From: Chloroflexota bacterium
Lineage (GTDB): Bacteria; Chloroflexota; Anaerolineae; SpSt-313
Assembly (NCBI GenBank): GCA_029553955.1
Contig: JAKPJZ010000259.1
Coordinates: 1 to 34,676 of the forward strand
Direction of reading: 5' to 3'
Length of the DNA: 34,676 nt
Shown here: one piece after another, positions 8,784 to 15,615 of the stretch
Position numbering within the stretch: position 1 is the first letter of the stretch
How the letters are laid out: every line of letters begins with the position of its first letter
The notes under the pieces: generated by a model
The model's database searches: none
Seen by the model: the letters and a program-made list of their open reading frames with translations, nothing else
What the model was told of the DNA's origin: nothing
Position numbers and translations under genes: made by a program

Positions 8784-9511
8784 ACGCCACAGCCACCCTC
8801 GTCGCGCAACGCCCGTACGAGCTCGGTCACTGCCGTCCCCCGGCTGACGATCGCCGTGCGCCGCAACATCTCACTCAAGCGGTGTGCATCGCCCGACGAG
8901 ATGAGGCCATGGCTCGCCAGATCGGGGTGGGCCGCACGGAACTCGCTTTCCGTGGCCCAGCGCGAGATCTCGAGGCCTGGGATGTCGAGGCCCTGCGGCA
9001 CAAAGCCCAGGTTGGCCAACAGGCTGTTGTTTGGCCGGTCCACATGGGCGGGGATCGCGACTCCCCCTGCCGCCGCCGTCCCCTGCACGATCTCCTCGAC
9101 TGTCAGATCCGTCGAGGTCAGGAGCAGGCGCTCCTCTGTGCGCAGATACTCCCCCTGGGCATCCACCAGGTATTGGGCACCAAAAAAGCGCTCATCGTTG
9201 CGGCCCGGTGGCAAGTGCGCAGCTATGAGCGCCCCCCAAGCTTCGGCCTGTTCGGCGGTGTCGAAGAGGCATACCAGGTGCACCTCCTCGCGGCTCTCCA
9301 CCTCCAGGCCCGGGGTGACGGCGAGCCCCGTCCCCTCAGCGGCGGCCACCATCGCCCGCACATTGCCCGCACTGTTATGGTCGGTGACTGCGATCCAGTC
9401 GAGCCCGAGCGCCAGGGCCTGCCGCACGATGAGCGGCGGGATCATCTCCACCTCGGCGCAGGGAGAGAGCACCGTGTGCAGATGCAGATCGGCCCAGCGC
9501 GCGCGCAACAT
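8765..9511 (-). CDS. PHP-domain phosphoesterase
   Basis: A 248-residue protein of the PHP metal-dependent phosphoesterase family. The metal-site motifs are ADLHLHTVLSPCAE at the N-terminus, VTDHNSAGN near residue 43, an IPAHVDRPNN segment and GLISSGDAH near the C-terminus. Related proteins include TrpH-type nucleases and histidinol-phosphatase, but the substrate here cannot be told from the sequence. PHP genes of this type recur beside [FeFe]-hydrogenase operons, which fits the cluster. The ATG start at 9511 has only a weak GGGTGG upstream. The last residues are encoded by a heptamer array, which may have replaced the original C-terminus. Confidence 0.88.
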   Translation of the reverse strand: MLRARWADLHLHTVLSPCAEVEMIPPLIVRQALALGLDWIAVTDHNSAGNVRAMVAAAEGTGLAVTPGLEVESREEVHLVCLFDTAEQAEAWGALIAAHLPPGRNDERFFGAQYLVDAQGEYLRTEERLLLTSTDLTVEEIVQGTAAAGGVAIPAHVDRPNNSLLANLGFVPQGLDIPGLEISRWATESEFRAAHPDLASHGLISSGDAHRLSEMLRRTAIVSRGTAVTELVRALRDEGGCGVVLRDT

Positions 9512-9556
9512 GGTTCAAGCCACCCTGTCGACTGCTTTCACTTCATGCCACGGGCA

Positions 9557-9662
9557 TTGGGTTCGTAGGTGGCGCTTGAGCGCCGTGATCCTACGCCGTG
9601 GCGCCGCATCCGCAATCGGCGCCAAGCTGAGGCCTTCAAGGCGCTCAAACGCCGACTACGAG
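9557..9662. repeat. Inverted-repeat element, GGTTCGTAG family copy 1
   Basis: About 25-bp imperfect arms enclose a roughly 55-bp centre: GGTTCGTAGGTGGCGCTTGA on the left and its near-complement ending CGACTACGAGCC on the right. The same arm sequence recurs at 28042-28141. The right arm contains cta at 9656-9658, which is the TAG stop of the downstream DRTGG gene on the minus strand. The element fills most of the gap between that gene and the PHP gene. Confidence 0.75.
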
Positions 9663-10000
9663 CCGGGCGCGATGCCGAGCTGTGTCGCCGCGCCCACCAC
9701 TGCATAGGTCGTCTGCGAGGCCGACAGGAGCACGACGCCCTCAGCCTCGGCCTTCTCGCAGGTCGCCGTGTCGGGCTGGATACCTTCGGCGATGATCACC
9801 GCGGCCAGATCGAGCAGGCTGGCTACCGCCACCACGTTGGCATGGGCCTGCAGCGTCACCCAGATGTTGCCCGCACGCGCTTTGGCCATGACGCAACTCA
9901 GGAGGTCCGAGGCATAGCCGCCGCTCACTTGACGCTGCAGGAGCGCCTGCCCTGCCAGCACCTGCAGCCCCAGGGCCGATGCCAGCTCTCCGACGTTCAC
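9656..10000 (-). CDS. DRTGG-domain protein (second copy)
   Basis: A 114-residue protein that looks like a DRTGG domain, the small ligand- or regulator-binding domain also found next to CBS domains and in phosphotransacetylase and HPr-kinase-like proteins. Segments such as GGYASDLLSCVMAKARAGNIWVT and AEGVVLLSASQTTYAVVGA match the general pattern seen in hydrogenase-associated copies. It starts at GTG 10000, which overlaps the TGA stop of the CBS-ATPase gene by four bases (GTGA) and has AAGGAGG upstream, so the two are translationally coupled. A second DRTGG-like protein is encoded at 10993-11382. The role is unknown; a regulatory one is likely. Confidence 0.8.
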   Translation of the reverse strand: MNVGELASALGLQVLAGQALLQRQVSGGYASDLLSCVMAKARAGNIWVTLQAHANVVAVASLLDLAAVIIAEGIQPDTATCEKAEAEGVVLLSASQTTYAVVGAATQLGIAPGS

Positions 10001-10968
10001 GCGGCCTCCTTCTTGCGCTCCATGGCCAGGTGGAAGATGACTTCCAACCGCGTGCCGGTGCCCAACTGCGACTCGATGCTCATCTCATCGGCGCAGGCCC
10101 GGATGTTGTTCAGCCCCATGCCGGCCCCAAAGCCCAGCTCGCGGATCCAGTCGGGCGCCGTCGAGAATCCGGGCTGCATCGCCCGATCGATGTCGGCAAT
10201 GCCCGGGCCGGTGTCGAGCGCTACCACGCGGATGCGGTCGGGCTGCACCTCAGCGATCAACTCGCCGCCCGAGTCGGTATGGATGATCAGGTTCGTCTCG
10301 GCCTCGTAGGCAGCGACGGCGACGCGGCGCACCACTGGCGGTGGCGCCCCCAGGCGTTCCAGCGCCCGCTTCAGTTTGCTGGAGGCCTCGCCGCCGCGTA
10401 CGAAATCGCGCGCGGCCACTCTATAGCGTAACACAAGCCCTGTCTGGTCGGATTCAATATCCTCGAAGATATGGCTGGCCCGATAGCGATGGATCTCTTC
10501 TTCCTGCCACTGCACGTCGAGCTGGCGCAAGAGCCCGCGCACCACGTCACCCTGGGTCACGATGCCGACCATGTGCCCGGCGCGGTCGACGACGGGCAAG
10601 CGGCCGTAACCAAAGCGGGCGAACTTGGTCACCGCCTGGATCACCGACTCATCGGCATAGACCACCTGCACCTGCCGCGTCATGTGCTCGCCGACGCGCG
10701 CCCCGGTCAGGCCACGCTCCAACGCCAGAATCAAGTCCTCGATGCTGATGATACCGACGAGGCGGCCCGCCTCCACCACAGGCACGCCGGAGATGCGTTT
10801 GACCCTCAGGATCTCTTTGAGCTCACTCATGCGGCAATCGGGCCCGACCACGATAGGATCGCGCGTCATGATGTCGCCGATCTTGAGCTCGTAGACGAGT
10901 TCCTGGCTCTTGCTGATCGAGGGCTTGCCCGCTGCCGCGGGCTGGTCGCCCTTCGCGCCCTCGGCCAC
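9997..10968 (-). CDS. CBS-domain pair fused to HATPase_c (anti-sigma-like) domain
   Basis: A 323-residue protein with two CBS repeats (about residues 27-145: DIMTRDPIVV...VGIISIEDLI and VGEHMTRQVQVV...VGIVTQGDVV) followed by a GHKL ATPase domain (about 190-315). The ATPase part shows an N-box (AYEAETNLIIHT), a G1 box (LDTGPGIADID) and a G2 box (GAGMGLNNI), close to anti-sigma factor kinases. There is no phospho-acceptor histidine domain. CBS pairs usually bind adenine nucleotides, so this protein could sense energy charge. The GTG start at 10968 lies 24 bases after the upstream DRTGG gene. Its stop overlaps the next DRTGG gene. A regulatory role in the formate dehydrogenase cluster is inferred from context. 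Confidence 0.87.
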   Translation of the reverse strand: MAEGAKGDQPAAAGKPSISKSQELVYELKIGDIMTRDPIVVGPDCRMSELKEILRVKRISGVPVVEAGRLVGIISIEDLILALERGLTGARVGEHMTRQVQVVYADESVIQAVTKFARFGYGRLPVVDRAGHMVGIVTQGDVVRGLLRQLDVQWQEEEIHRYRASHIFEDIESDQTGLVLRYRVAARDFVRGGEASSKLKRALERLGAPPPVVRRVAVAAYEAETNLIIHTDSGGELIAEVQPDRIRVVALDTGPGIADIDRAMQPGFSTAPDWIRELGFGAGMGLNNIRACADEMSIESQLGTGTRLEVIFHLAMERKKEAA

Positions 10969-10992
10969 CTCTGCTTACCCCCAGAGCTTCGT

Positions 10993-11382
10993 CTATGGGT
11001 TCTCGCTATCAGGCCAGCCGTCTTGGATCACGCTAAACACGCCACAACCAGGCAAGCCCGCGTTGTAGAGCCGCCCGCACGCTTCATAGAGGGTGTAACG
11101 CGTAGCGAGGAGAGGAATGCCTTTCTCCTCGGCCAGTGCGATTGTCTCTCGTGGAGGGCGCTTGCCGCGCACAAAGATTATCGCCCGGATGCCGGCCATC
11201 TCGGCGGTGCGCACGACTTGGGGGTTGGTGAGGCCGGTGAGAAGAAGGGTGCCTGCGTGGGTAAAGGCGAGCACATCGCTCATGAGGTCGGCGCCACAGG
11301 CCATAGTGATGTTGCCGGTCAGATCGACGTGGCCCGAAACCGCCCTGCCCTCGATGATCTTCAACACTTGCTCGAGCGTCAT
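10993..11382 (-). CDS. DRTGG-domain protein (first gene of the cluster)
   Basis: A 129-residue protein resembling the DRTGG family: LTGNITMACGADLMSDVLAFTHAGTLLLTGLTNPQVVRTAEMAGIRAIIFVRGKRPP. The gene product also contains CGRLYNAGLPGC near its C-terminus. The start at 11382 (MTLEQVLKIIEG) has GGAAGG just upstream. The frame is open to 11493, but that extension is low in family-like sequence and lies in the presumed leader. It is the first gene behind the promoter at 11561-11589. With the CBS-ATPase and the second DRTGG gene it makes a three-gene regulatory block, separated by 24 bases and by a four-base overlap. Confidence 0.8.
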   Translation of the reverse strand: MTLEQVLKIIEGRAVSGHVDLTGNITMACGADLMSDVLAFTHAGTLLLTGLTNPQVVRTAEMAGIRAIIFVRGKRPPRETIALAEEKGIPLLATRYTLYEACGRLYNAGLPGCGVFSVIQDGWPDSENP

Positions 11383-11541
11383 AGGTGACCTTCCCGAAAC
11401 GGCCCGAACGGAGCGAGGCCGCGGCGCGGGCCAGGCCTGCCGTCGGAGCCAGAACACGGAAGCGAACGACAGGGTGGCGGGGCACGCCTGCACAGCGGCG
11501 CTCCCTCACCATCACCCTTACCACAGGCAACAACAGGGGTT

Positions 11542-11571
11542 CGTGATTTTCGTCACGTGAATTGTATCACG
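11542..11571 (-). promoter_or_regulatory. Two interlocked operator palindromes (CGTGA-N6-TCACG)
   Basis: Two perfect copies of CGTGA-N6-TCACG stand at 11542-11557 and 11556-11571, sharing two bases. The GTGA-N6-TCAC core is common to CRP/FNR-family sites and to Rex sites. The right copy has the TACAAT -10 box exactly as its six-base spacer; the left copy covers the expected transcription start. This layout suggests repression by two dimers bound side by side. The regulator is not in the window. Confidence 0.7.
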
Positions 11572-11589
11572 AATGGGTAAGGTTGTCAA
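11561..11589 (-). promoter_or_regulatory. Sigma70-type promoter of the formate dehydrogenase cluster
   Basis: On the minus strand TTGACA (11589-11584) is followed after 17 bases by TACAAT (11566-11561). Transcription would start near 11554, giving a leader of about 170 bases before the first DRTGG gene at 11382. The match to the consensus is 6/6 and 5/6. It is the only clear promoter upstream of the ten-gene cluster. Confidence 0.75.
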
Positions 11590-11615
11590 TTCCTCTATTG
11601 TGGGGCCTTTTCGTC

Positions 11616-12404
11616 CTATTGCAGTGCGCCGCCGGTGAACACATCCACACGCAAGTACGACTCAAAGCCCAGCCTCCGGTAGAGGCGCACGCCCCCCGGC
11701 GGCGCCTGCAGCACGGCGTGGCGAAAGCCCAGGCCGGCCGCATCGTTGATGGCCCGCACCATCAGGCTGGTCGCCACCAGGTGCCCGCGATAGTCGGGCA
11801 GCGTCCCCAGCCCGTAGAGGCCGGCCACACCTGCCTTCAGCACCAGCATGACACTGCCCGCCGGGATGCCGTGCAACCGCGCGAGGTACACGTACACCGC
11901 GGGGTCAGAGAGGGCAGTCATCATCACCGAGCGCATGTACGCGGCAGCGCCCGGCGGCAGATGGTAGGCGCCGGCGTGGACTTTGGCCGCCGTGTCGAGC
12001 GCAGCGACGTCGCTGGCGACGTCGATCTCGAGGCCCTTGTTCGTGTGCACGGTGGGGTTCAGCCGCTCCAGGGCCATGCCATCTTGGATGCCCCAGTGCT
12101 GCAGGCCATGGCGCTCGAGCCGGATGCCCAGGTCGCTGGGCTGTGCCGAAGGGTGCAGGTAGACCAGGAACGGCAGGCGCCGTTCTCGGTAGTAGGCGAC
12201 GATGGCGCCAATGCGCTCCTCTGCCTGGCGCGGGTCGAAGCGCGGCCGGGCAACAAAGTTGAGCAGCGGGTAGGCCACCCCCGAACTGACCCGCATCATC
12301 TCCCTGTTGACGAGCAGCTCCGACTGGTCGCCCTGAGCAAGCTCACGGAGGACCGCAAAGTGGTTCAGCTCGATGGCGGCGGCAATCTGCTCGATCTTCG
12401 ACAC
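11616..12404 (-). CDS. GNAT-family N-acetyltransferase
   Basis: A 262-residue protein whose C-terminal half looks like a GCN5-related acetyltransferase. It has a VYVYLARLHGIPAGSVMLVLKAGVAGLYGLGTLPDYRG strand-turn-strand region, then the acetyl-CoA loop (YRGHLVATSLMVRAI) and the terminal GVRLYRRLGFESYLRVDVF. The N-terminal half (about 130 residues) is probably a second, degenerate GNAT lobe. The GTG start at 12404 (MSKIEQIAAAIEL) has AAGGAGAAGG upstream; the frame to 12524 runs into a transposon-like repeat. The substrate is unknown. It lies just upstream of the formate dehydrogenase promoter and is probably an independent unit. Confidence 0.82.
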   Translation of the reverse strand: MSKIEQIAAAIELNHFAVLRELAQGDQSELLVNREMMRVSSGVAYPLLNFVARPRFDPRQAEERIGAIVAYYRERRLPFLVYLHPSAQPSDLGIRLERHGLQHWGIQDGMALERLNPTVHTNKGLEIDVASDVAALDTAAKVHAGAYHLPPGAAAYMRSVMMTALSDPAVYVYLARLHGIPAGSVMLVLKAGVAGLYGLGTLPDYRGHLVATSLMVRAINDAAGLGFRHAVLQAPPGGVRLYRRLGFESYLRVDVFTGGALQ

Positions 12405-12422
12405 GGTGGCCTTCTCCTTCCT

Positions 12423-12558
12423 AGAGCCTATCCGAAAAGTCGTAGCATAGCCCCCCTTGGCCGCCGTAGGCGGCTTCGTGGGCGCGGGCAGATTCGGCGC
12501 CGCAGCGTGGGCAAACGGGCACAAGGCCCTAGGCTACGCGACTTTTCGGATAGGCTCT
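12423..12558. mobile_element. MITE-like element, 136 bp with 20-bp perfect terminal inverted repeats
   Basis: The ends are perfect inverted repeats of 20 bases beginning AGAGCCTATCCGAAAAGTCG, with weaker complementarity further inward (CGTAGC.TAG). The centre contains a small GCCGCC-GTA-GGCGGC-type hairpin and no gene. The end sequence resembles insertion sequence termini. I see no convincing target-site duplication. It sits just upstream of the acetyltransferase start and extends that frame artificially. Confidence 0.75.
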
Positions 12559-13103
12559 CAGACAGCAGATGGAAAAGAACCCAGTCCTATTATCCACCCA
12601 ATTCGGGGGCATGTCAACGGTCTCGCGCCGGCGCGAATCGTTAATCAATGCTTAACGCGCTTAACAGCACCTTCACTGGTCCATGCTACAGTAGAAGCGC
12701 TGCTAAAGAGCGTACGGCGGTGGCCATCTATTTGTCACTGCTTCGCTACGCTGCCCAGGAACTGGGCCCGTCTGGCACACCCGGGGCCGGCGACCGGCTT
12801 GCACGCGTTGCACGGGCCCGGTATAGGCCCTTTTTGAGGATTCTTTCGGGTTGGCTGGCCCAGCCGGCTGCTACCAGGATGCTGAGGGTAACGGGATGGT
12901 TCTCCGACAGCCTGCCAGGCCACAGGCCCAAGTTCCTCTGCCTGGCACAGGGTTTCGGGAACCCTGGGGTACTCGCAATGACAAGCGAAAGCGCAAGGCA
13001 GCCGAGTTGACAATATCGCACGACAGACATAAACATATGATTGCCGGCCGCACCGACCCCCTGGAGCGCAACGTCGCTCTGGGGCCGACACAGGAGGTCA
13101 CCC
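12559..13103. other. Intergenic stretch without a supportable gene
   Basis: No convincing gene is present. Open frames such as the one at 12648-13010 have no Shine-Dalgarno site and arginine/proline-rich shadow-like composition. A short CTCGCAATGACA fragment near 12972 resembles a common dispersed repeat. The right end holds the possible promoter of the PDZ gene. Confidence 0.5.
13007..13035 (+). promoter_or_regulatory. Possible promoter of the PDZ gene
   Basis: TTGACA at 13007-13012 is followed after 17 bases by the poor -10 match TAAACA (13030-13035). This would give a leader of about 60 bases before the PDZ gene at 13104. The local A+T-richness supports it, but the -10 box is weak. Confidence 0.4.
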
Positions 13104-13673
13104 ATGTCCACAGGTCCATCGACACGCAGGGGCAGCAACTGGTTCGCCATCATCGCCCTGGTGCTGGTCTGCACCATACTGGGCTCGCTGGGCGGCACGC
13201 TCGCCGGCGGCGCCGCAGGCTACTTCCTCGGCCGGCGCGCCGCGCGCCATGAGGTCGCCCAGGCCACGCCGGCGGCGCGAGTGCTGCCGGCCCCCGACAG
13301 CCAGCCGCGGCAGATCGTCCCGCCCCAGGGCAGCGATGAGGAGTGGCCCTGGCAGGTCCCCTTGCCGGGCGTGAACGCGTGGGCCCAAGTCGCCAGCGTC
13401 GCCGCCGGCGCGCCGGCCGAGCAGGCGGGCATCAAGGCCGGCGACCAGATCACCGCCGTCGACGGCAAGGCGCTCACCTTGCGGCGGGACCTGGCCCAGG
13501 CCATCCGCAGCCACAAGGCCGGTGACCAGGTGGAGCTGACCTTGGCGCGGGATGGCGAAGAGATGAAGGTACAGGTCACGCTGGGCGAGAACCCCGACAA
13601 AGCCGGTGTGCCCTACCTGGGCCTGACCTACAGCATGGCAGCGGGCGCCGCCGGCCGGTTCCCGAGCAGTTGA
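13104..13673 (+). CDS. Membrane-anchored PDZ-domain protein
   Basis: A 189-residue protein with a short positive N-terminus, one transmembrane segment (about residues 13-42, rich in Ala, Gly and Leu, ending GRRAARHE) and a proline-rich linker. A single PDZ domain follows (about 85-170), with AGAPAEQAGIKAGDQITAVDGKAL and RDLAQAIRSHKAGDQVELTLARDGEEMKVQVTLGE. No protease catalytic triad is present, so it is not an HtrA protease itself. It could be a tethered peptide- or substrate-binding partner. The ATG start at 13104 has AGGAGG seven bases upstream. The sensor kinase gene follows 37 bases after its stop, so the two may form an operon. Confidence 0.85.
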   Translation: MSTGPSTRRGSNWFAIIALVLVCTILGSLGGTLAGGAAGYFLGRRAARHEVAQATPAARVLPAPDSQPRQIVPPQGSDEEWPWQVPLPGVNAWAQVASVAAGAPAEQAGIKAGDQITAVDGKALTLRRDLAQAIRSHKAGDQVELTLARDGEEMKVQVTLGENPDKAGVPYLGLTYSMAAGAAGRFPSS

Positions 13674-13710
13674 TGGCGCGAAAGGGCGCGAAAGGCGCGA
13701 GGAAACCGTC

Positions 13711-15438
13711 ATGAGGCTTAGCCCAGACTCCGCACCCAGCAGAGGCGGCTCCCACGCCGCCGGAAACAGGGACGGGGCAATATCATCGACGAGGTTCGCC
13801 GCATGCGGCAACCCGGCGTGGGAGCCGCCTCTGCTGGGTGCGGAAAACCGGCTTAGCATCCGCTGGAAACTGATCGGCAGTTACGTCCTGGTGGCCTTGC
13901 TCATCGTCGCCGTGCTGGGCCTGCTGCTCTCGGCCATCCTGGGCCGCTCGTTCGAGCTCAGCGAGCGCCAGGCACTCGAGCAGAACGCGACCGTGATCGC
14001 CCGCCAGGCCGGCCAGCTCTGGCATCCGGAGCCCGACCTGTATCGCCTGCGGGCGCTCCTGGAGAACTATGGCGCGCTGAGCCAGGCGCGGCTGACGATC
14101 CTCGACCGTTATCAGAGGCCGCTCATCGACGTGCGGCCCACCGACCGCTACTGGGCCTCAGTGGAGCACAGCGGCGATGCCGGCGCCTACCTCTACTATT
14201 ATGTCGCCGAGCTGCAAGGCGGCCCGCCCATCCTGCGTTTCAGCCGCGGCCAGCCAGCAGCCACAGGCGTCTGGGTTTACGTGGCCCGCGCGCCACTGGT
14301 CTCGGGCTTTTACTTTGAAGAGAGCCCTGGCCCGCAGCACAGCGCCCAGGGGACGAAGGCACAACGGCCGCCCGATGTGTCGCCGCTCGAGGCCATGGCG
14401 CCGATCACCGGCCCCTACGGCATAGATGGCTATGTGCGCATCTCCGAGATGGCCTCCTACCGCTCGCAGATCCTGGCGAGCGTCAGGCAGGCGTTCCTCT
14501 GGGCCAGCTTGGTGGCGGTAGTGCTCGCCGTCGGTGCTGGGCTCTTCATGAGCCGACGCCTCTCGGCGCCCCTGAGCGTGCTCGCCTGGGCCACCGGCCG
14601 CATGGCCGCCGGGGACCTCACCGTGCGCGCGCCCGTGCGCCAGCGTGACGAGATCGGTGCCTTGGCCAGCCGCTTCAACGAGATGGCCGCCCGTCTGCAG
14701 CAGAGCTTCCAGGCGCTGGCCGCCGACCGCGACCAGTTGCGTCGCTTCGTGGCCGACGTGTCGCACGAGCTGCGCACGCCGATCACAGCGCTGAGCACCT
14801 TCATCGAGCTCCTGCAGGCCACCGACGACGACCCGGCGGCCCGGGCCGAGTTCCTGGCCGAAAGTGCCGCTCAGATAGAGCGCCTCGACCGGCTCACCGT
14901 CAACCTGCTGGAGCTGTCGAGGCTCGACGCGGGGCTGCTGCCCATGGAGCTCGCTGCCGAGGACGTGGGCGACCTCGTGCGGGGCACCCGCGGCCGCTGG
15001 GCGCCACGCGCCGCGCGGCGCCAGGTCGTGCTGCGCCTCGAGCTGCCCACCACACCACTCACCGTCCGCTGCGACCGGTTGCGCATCGAGCAGGTGCTCG
15101 ACAACCTCGCCGGCAACGCCGTCAAATTCGCGCCCGAAGGCGGCACCGTCACCATTGGCGCCCGCCCCTGCCCGCCTGATGAGAGCCGCGCCTCCGCCGC
15201 CGCCGGCTCCTGCGAGGTCGAGTTCTGGGTTGCCGACGCCGGCCCCGGCATCGCGCCCGAGGACCTGCCCCACATCCTCGATCGCTTCTACCGTGGCCGC
15301 GACACAGGCCGCAGCGACGGTTCGGGCCTTGGCCTGGCCATCGTGCGCGCCATCCTTGCAGCGCACGCCAGCACCATCCAGGTCCAGAGCGAGCTGGGCC
15401 AGGGCAGCCGCTTCTCCTTCGTGCTGCCTGCAGCATAG
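13711..15438 (+). CDS. Sensor histidine kinase with in-frame repeat insertion near its N-terminus
   Basis: A 575-residue membrane histidine kinase. After the inserted stretch it has a transmembrane segment (about 53-76), an extracytoplasmic sensor region and a second transmembrane segment (about 258-280). A HAMP domain (about 280-335) and a dimerisation/phospho-acceptor region FVADVSHELRTP (His about 352) follow. The ATPase domain has NLAGNAVKF, VADAGPGIAPED and GSGLGLAIV. No response regulator is adjacent. Residues 5-49 are encoded by a palindromic element flanked by GGCTTAGC duplications; removing one duplication and the element leaves MRLSIRWKLIGSYV, a natural kinase N-terminus. The insertion is 135 bases net, so the frame is kept. 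The upstream PDZ protein may supply the signal. Confidence 0.92.
   Translation: MRLSPDSAPSRGGSHAAGNRDGAISSTRFAACGNPAWEPPLLGAENRLSIRWKLIGSYVLVALLIVAVLGLLLSAILGRSFELSERQALEQNATVIARQAGQLWHPEPDLYRLRALLENYGALSQARLTILDRYQRPLIDVRPTDRYWASVEHSGDAGAYLYYYVAELQGGPPILRFSRGQPAATGVWVYVARAPLVSGFYFEESPGPQHSAQGTKAQRPPDVSPLEAMAPITGPYGIDGYVRISEMASYRSQILASVRQAFLWASLVAVVLAVGAGLFMSRRLSAPLSVLAWATGRMAAGDLTVRAPVRQRDEIGALASRFNEMAARLQQSFQALAADRDQLRRFVADVSHELRTPITALSTFIELLQATDDDPAARAEFLAESAAQIERLDRLTVNLLELSRLDAGLLPMELAAEDVGDLVRGTRGRWAPRAARRQVVLRLELPTTPLTVRCDRLRIEQVLDNLAGNAVKFAPEGGTVTIGARPCPPDESRASAAAGSCEVEFWVADAGPGIAPEDLPHILDRFYRGRDTGRSDGSGLGLAIVRAILAAHASTIQVQSELGQGSRFSFVLPAA
13723..13849. mobile_element. Palindromic element with 31-bp inverted repeats and 8-bp target duplication
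   Basis: Perfect 31-base inverted repeats (13729-13759 and 13814-13844, TCCGCACCCAGCAGAGGCGG and on) enclose 54 bases. GGCTTAGC is present on both sides (13715-13722 and 13850-13857), as expected for a target-site duplication. The element encodes no protein of its own but is translated within the sensor kinase gene. A 22-base piece of the same arm, one mismatch apart, occurs at 27902-27923. Confidence 0.85.
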
Positions 15439-15452
15439 CCCCCAGCCCGTTG

Positions 15453-15536
15453 GTAGTGCGGGAGAAGGTGCGGCGGGCTTGCCGCTCGCGCCCGCGGGCG
15501 CGAGCGGCAAGCCCGCCGCACCTTCTCCCGCACTAC
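15453..15536. repeat. Perfect 84-nt palindrome
   Basis: Two 42-base arms are perfectly complementary with no unpaired loop bases (centre CCCGCGGG, outer ends GTAGTGCGGG / CCCGCACTAC). It stands 14 bases after the kinase stop codon and just before the promoter of the acyltransferase gene. It could end transcription of the kinase, though there is no T-run. Confidence 0.85.
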
Positions 15537-15548
15537 GAGCATCCGCAT

Positions 15549-15576
15549 TTGCCCTGGGCCGCTCCCCGCCTATAAT
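15549..15576 (+). promoter_or_regulatory. Promoter of the acyltransferase gene
   Basis: TTGCCC (15549-15554), a 16-base spacer and a perfect TATAAT (15571-15576) lie just beyond the 84-nt palindrome. Transcription would start near 15583, about 33 bases before the ATG at 15616. Confidence 0.65.
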
Positions 15577-15615
15577 GCTACGAACGGTTTGGAGCACGCA
15601 CCCAAGGCAGGCCCA

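Noticed and set aside
12648..13010. 120-residue plus-strand frame in the gap before the PDZ gene
   Set aside because: No Shine-Dalgarno site, no recognisable domain, and overlapping frames of similar quality on the other strand.
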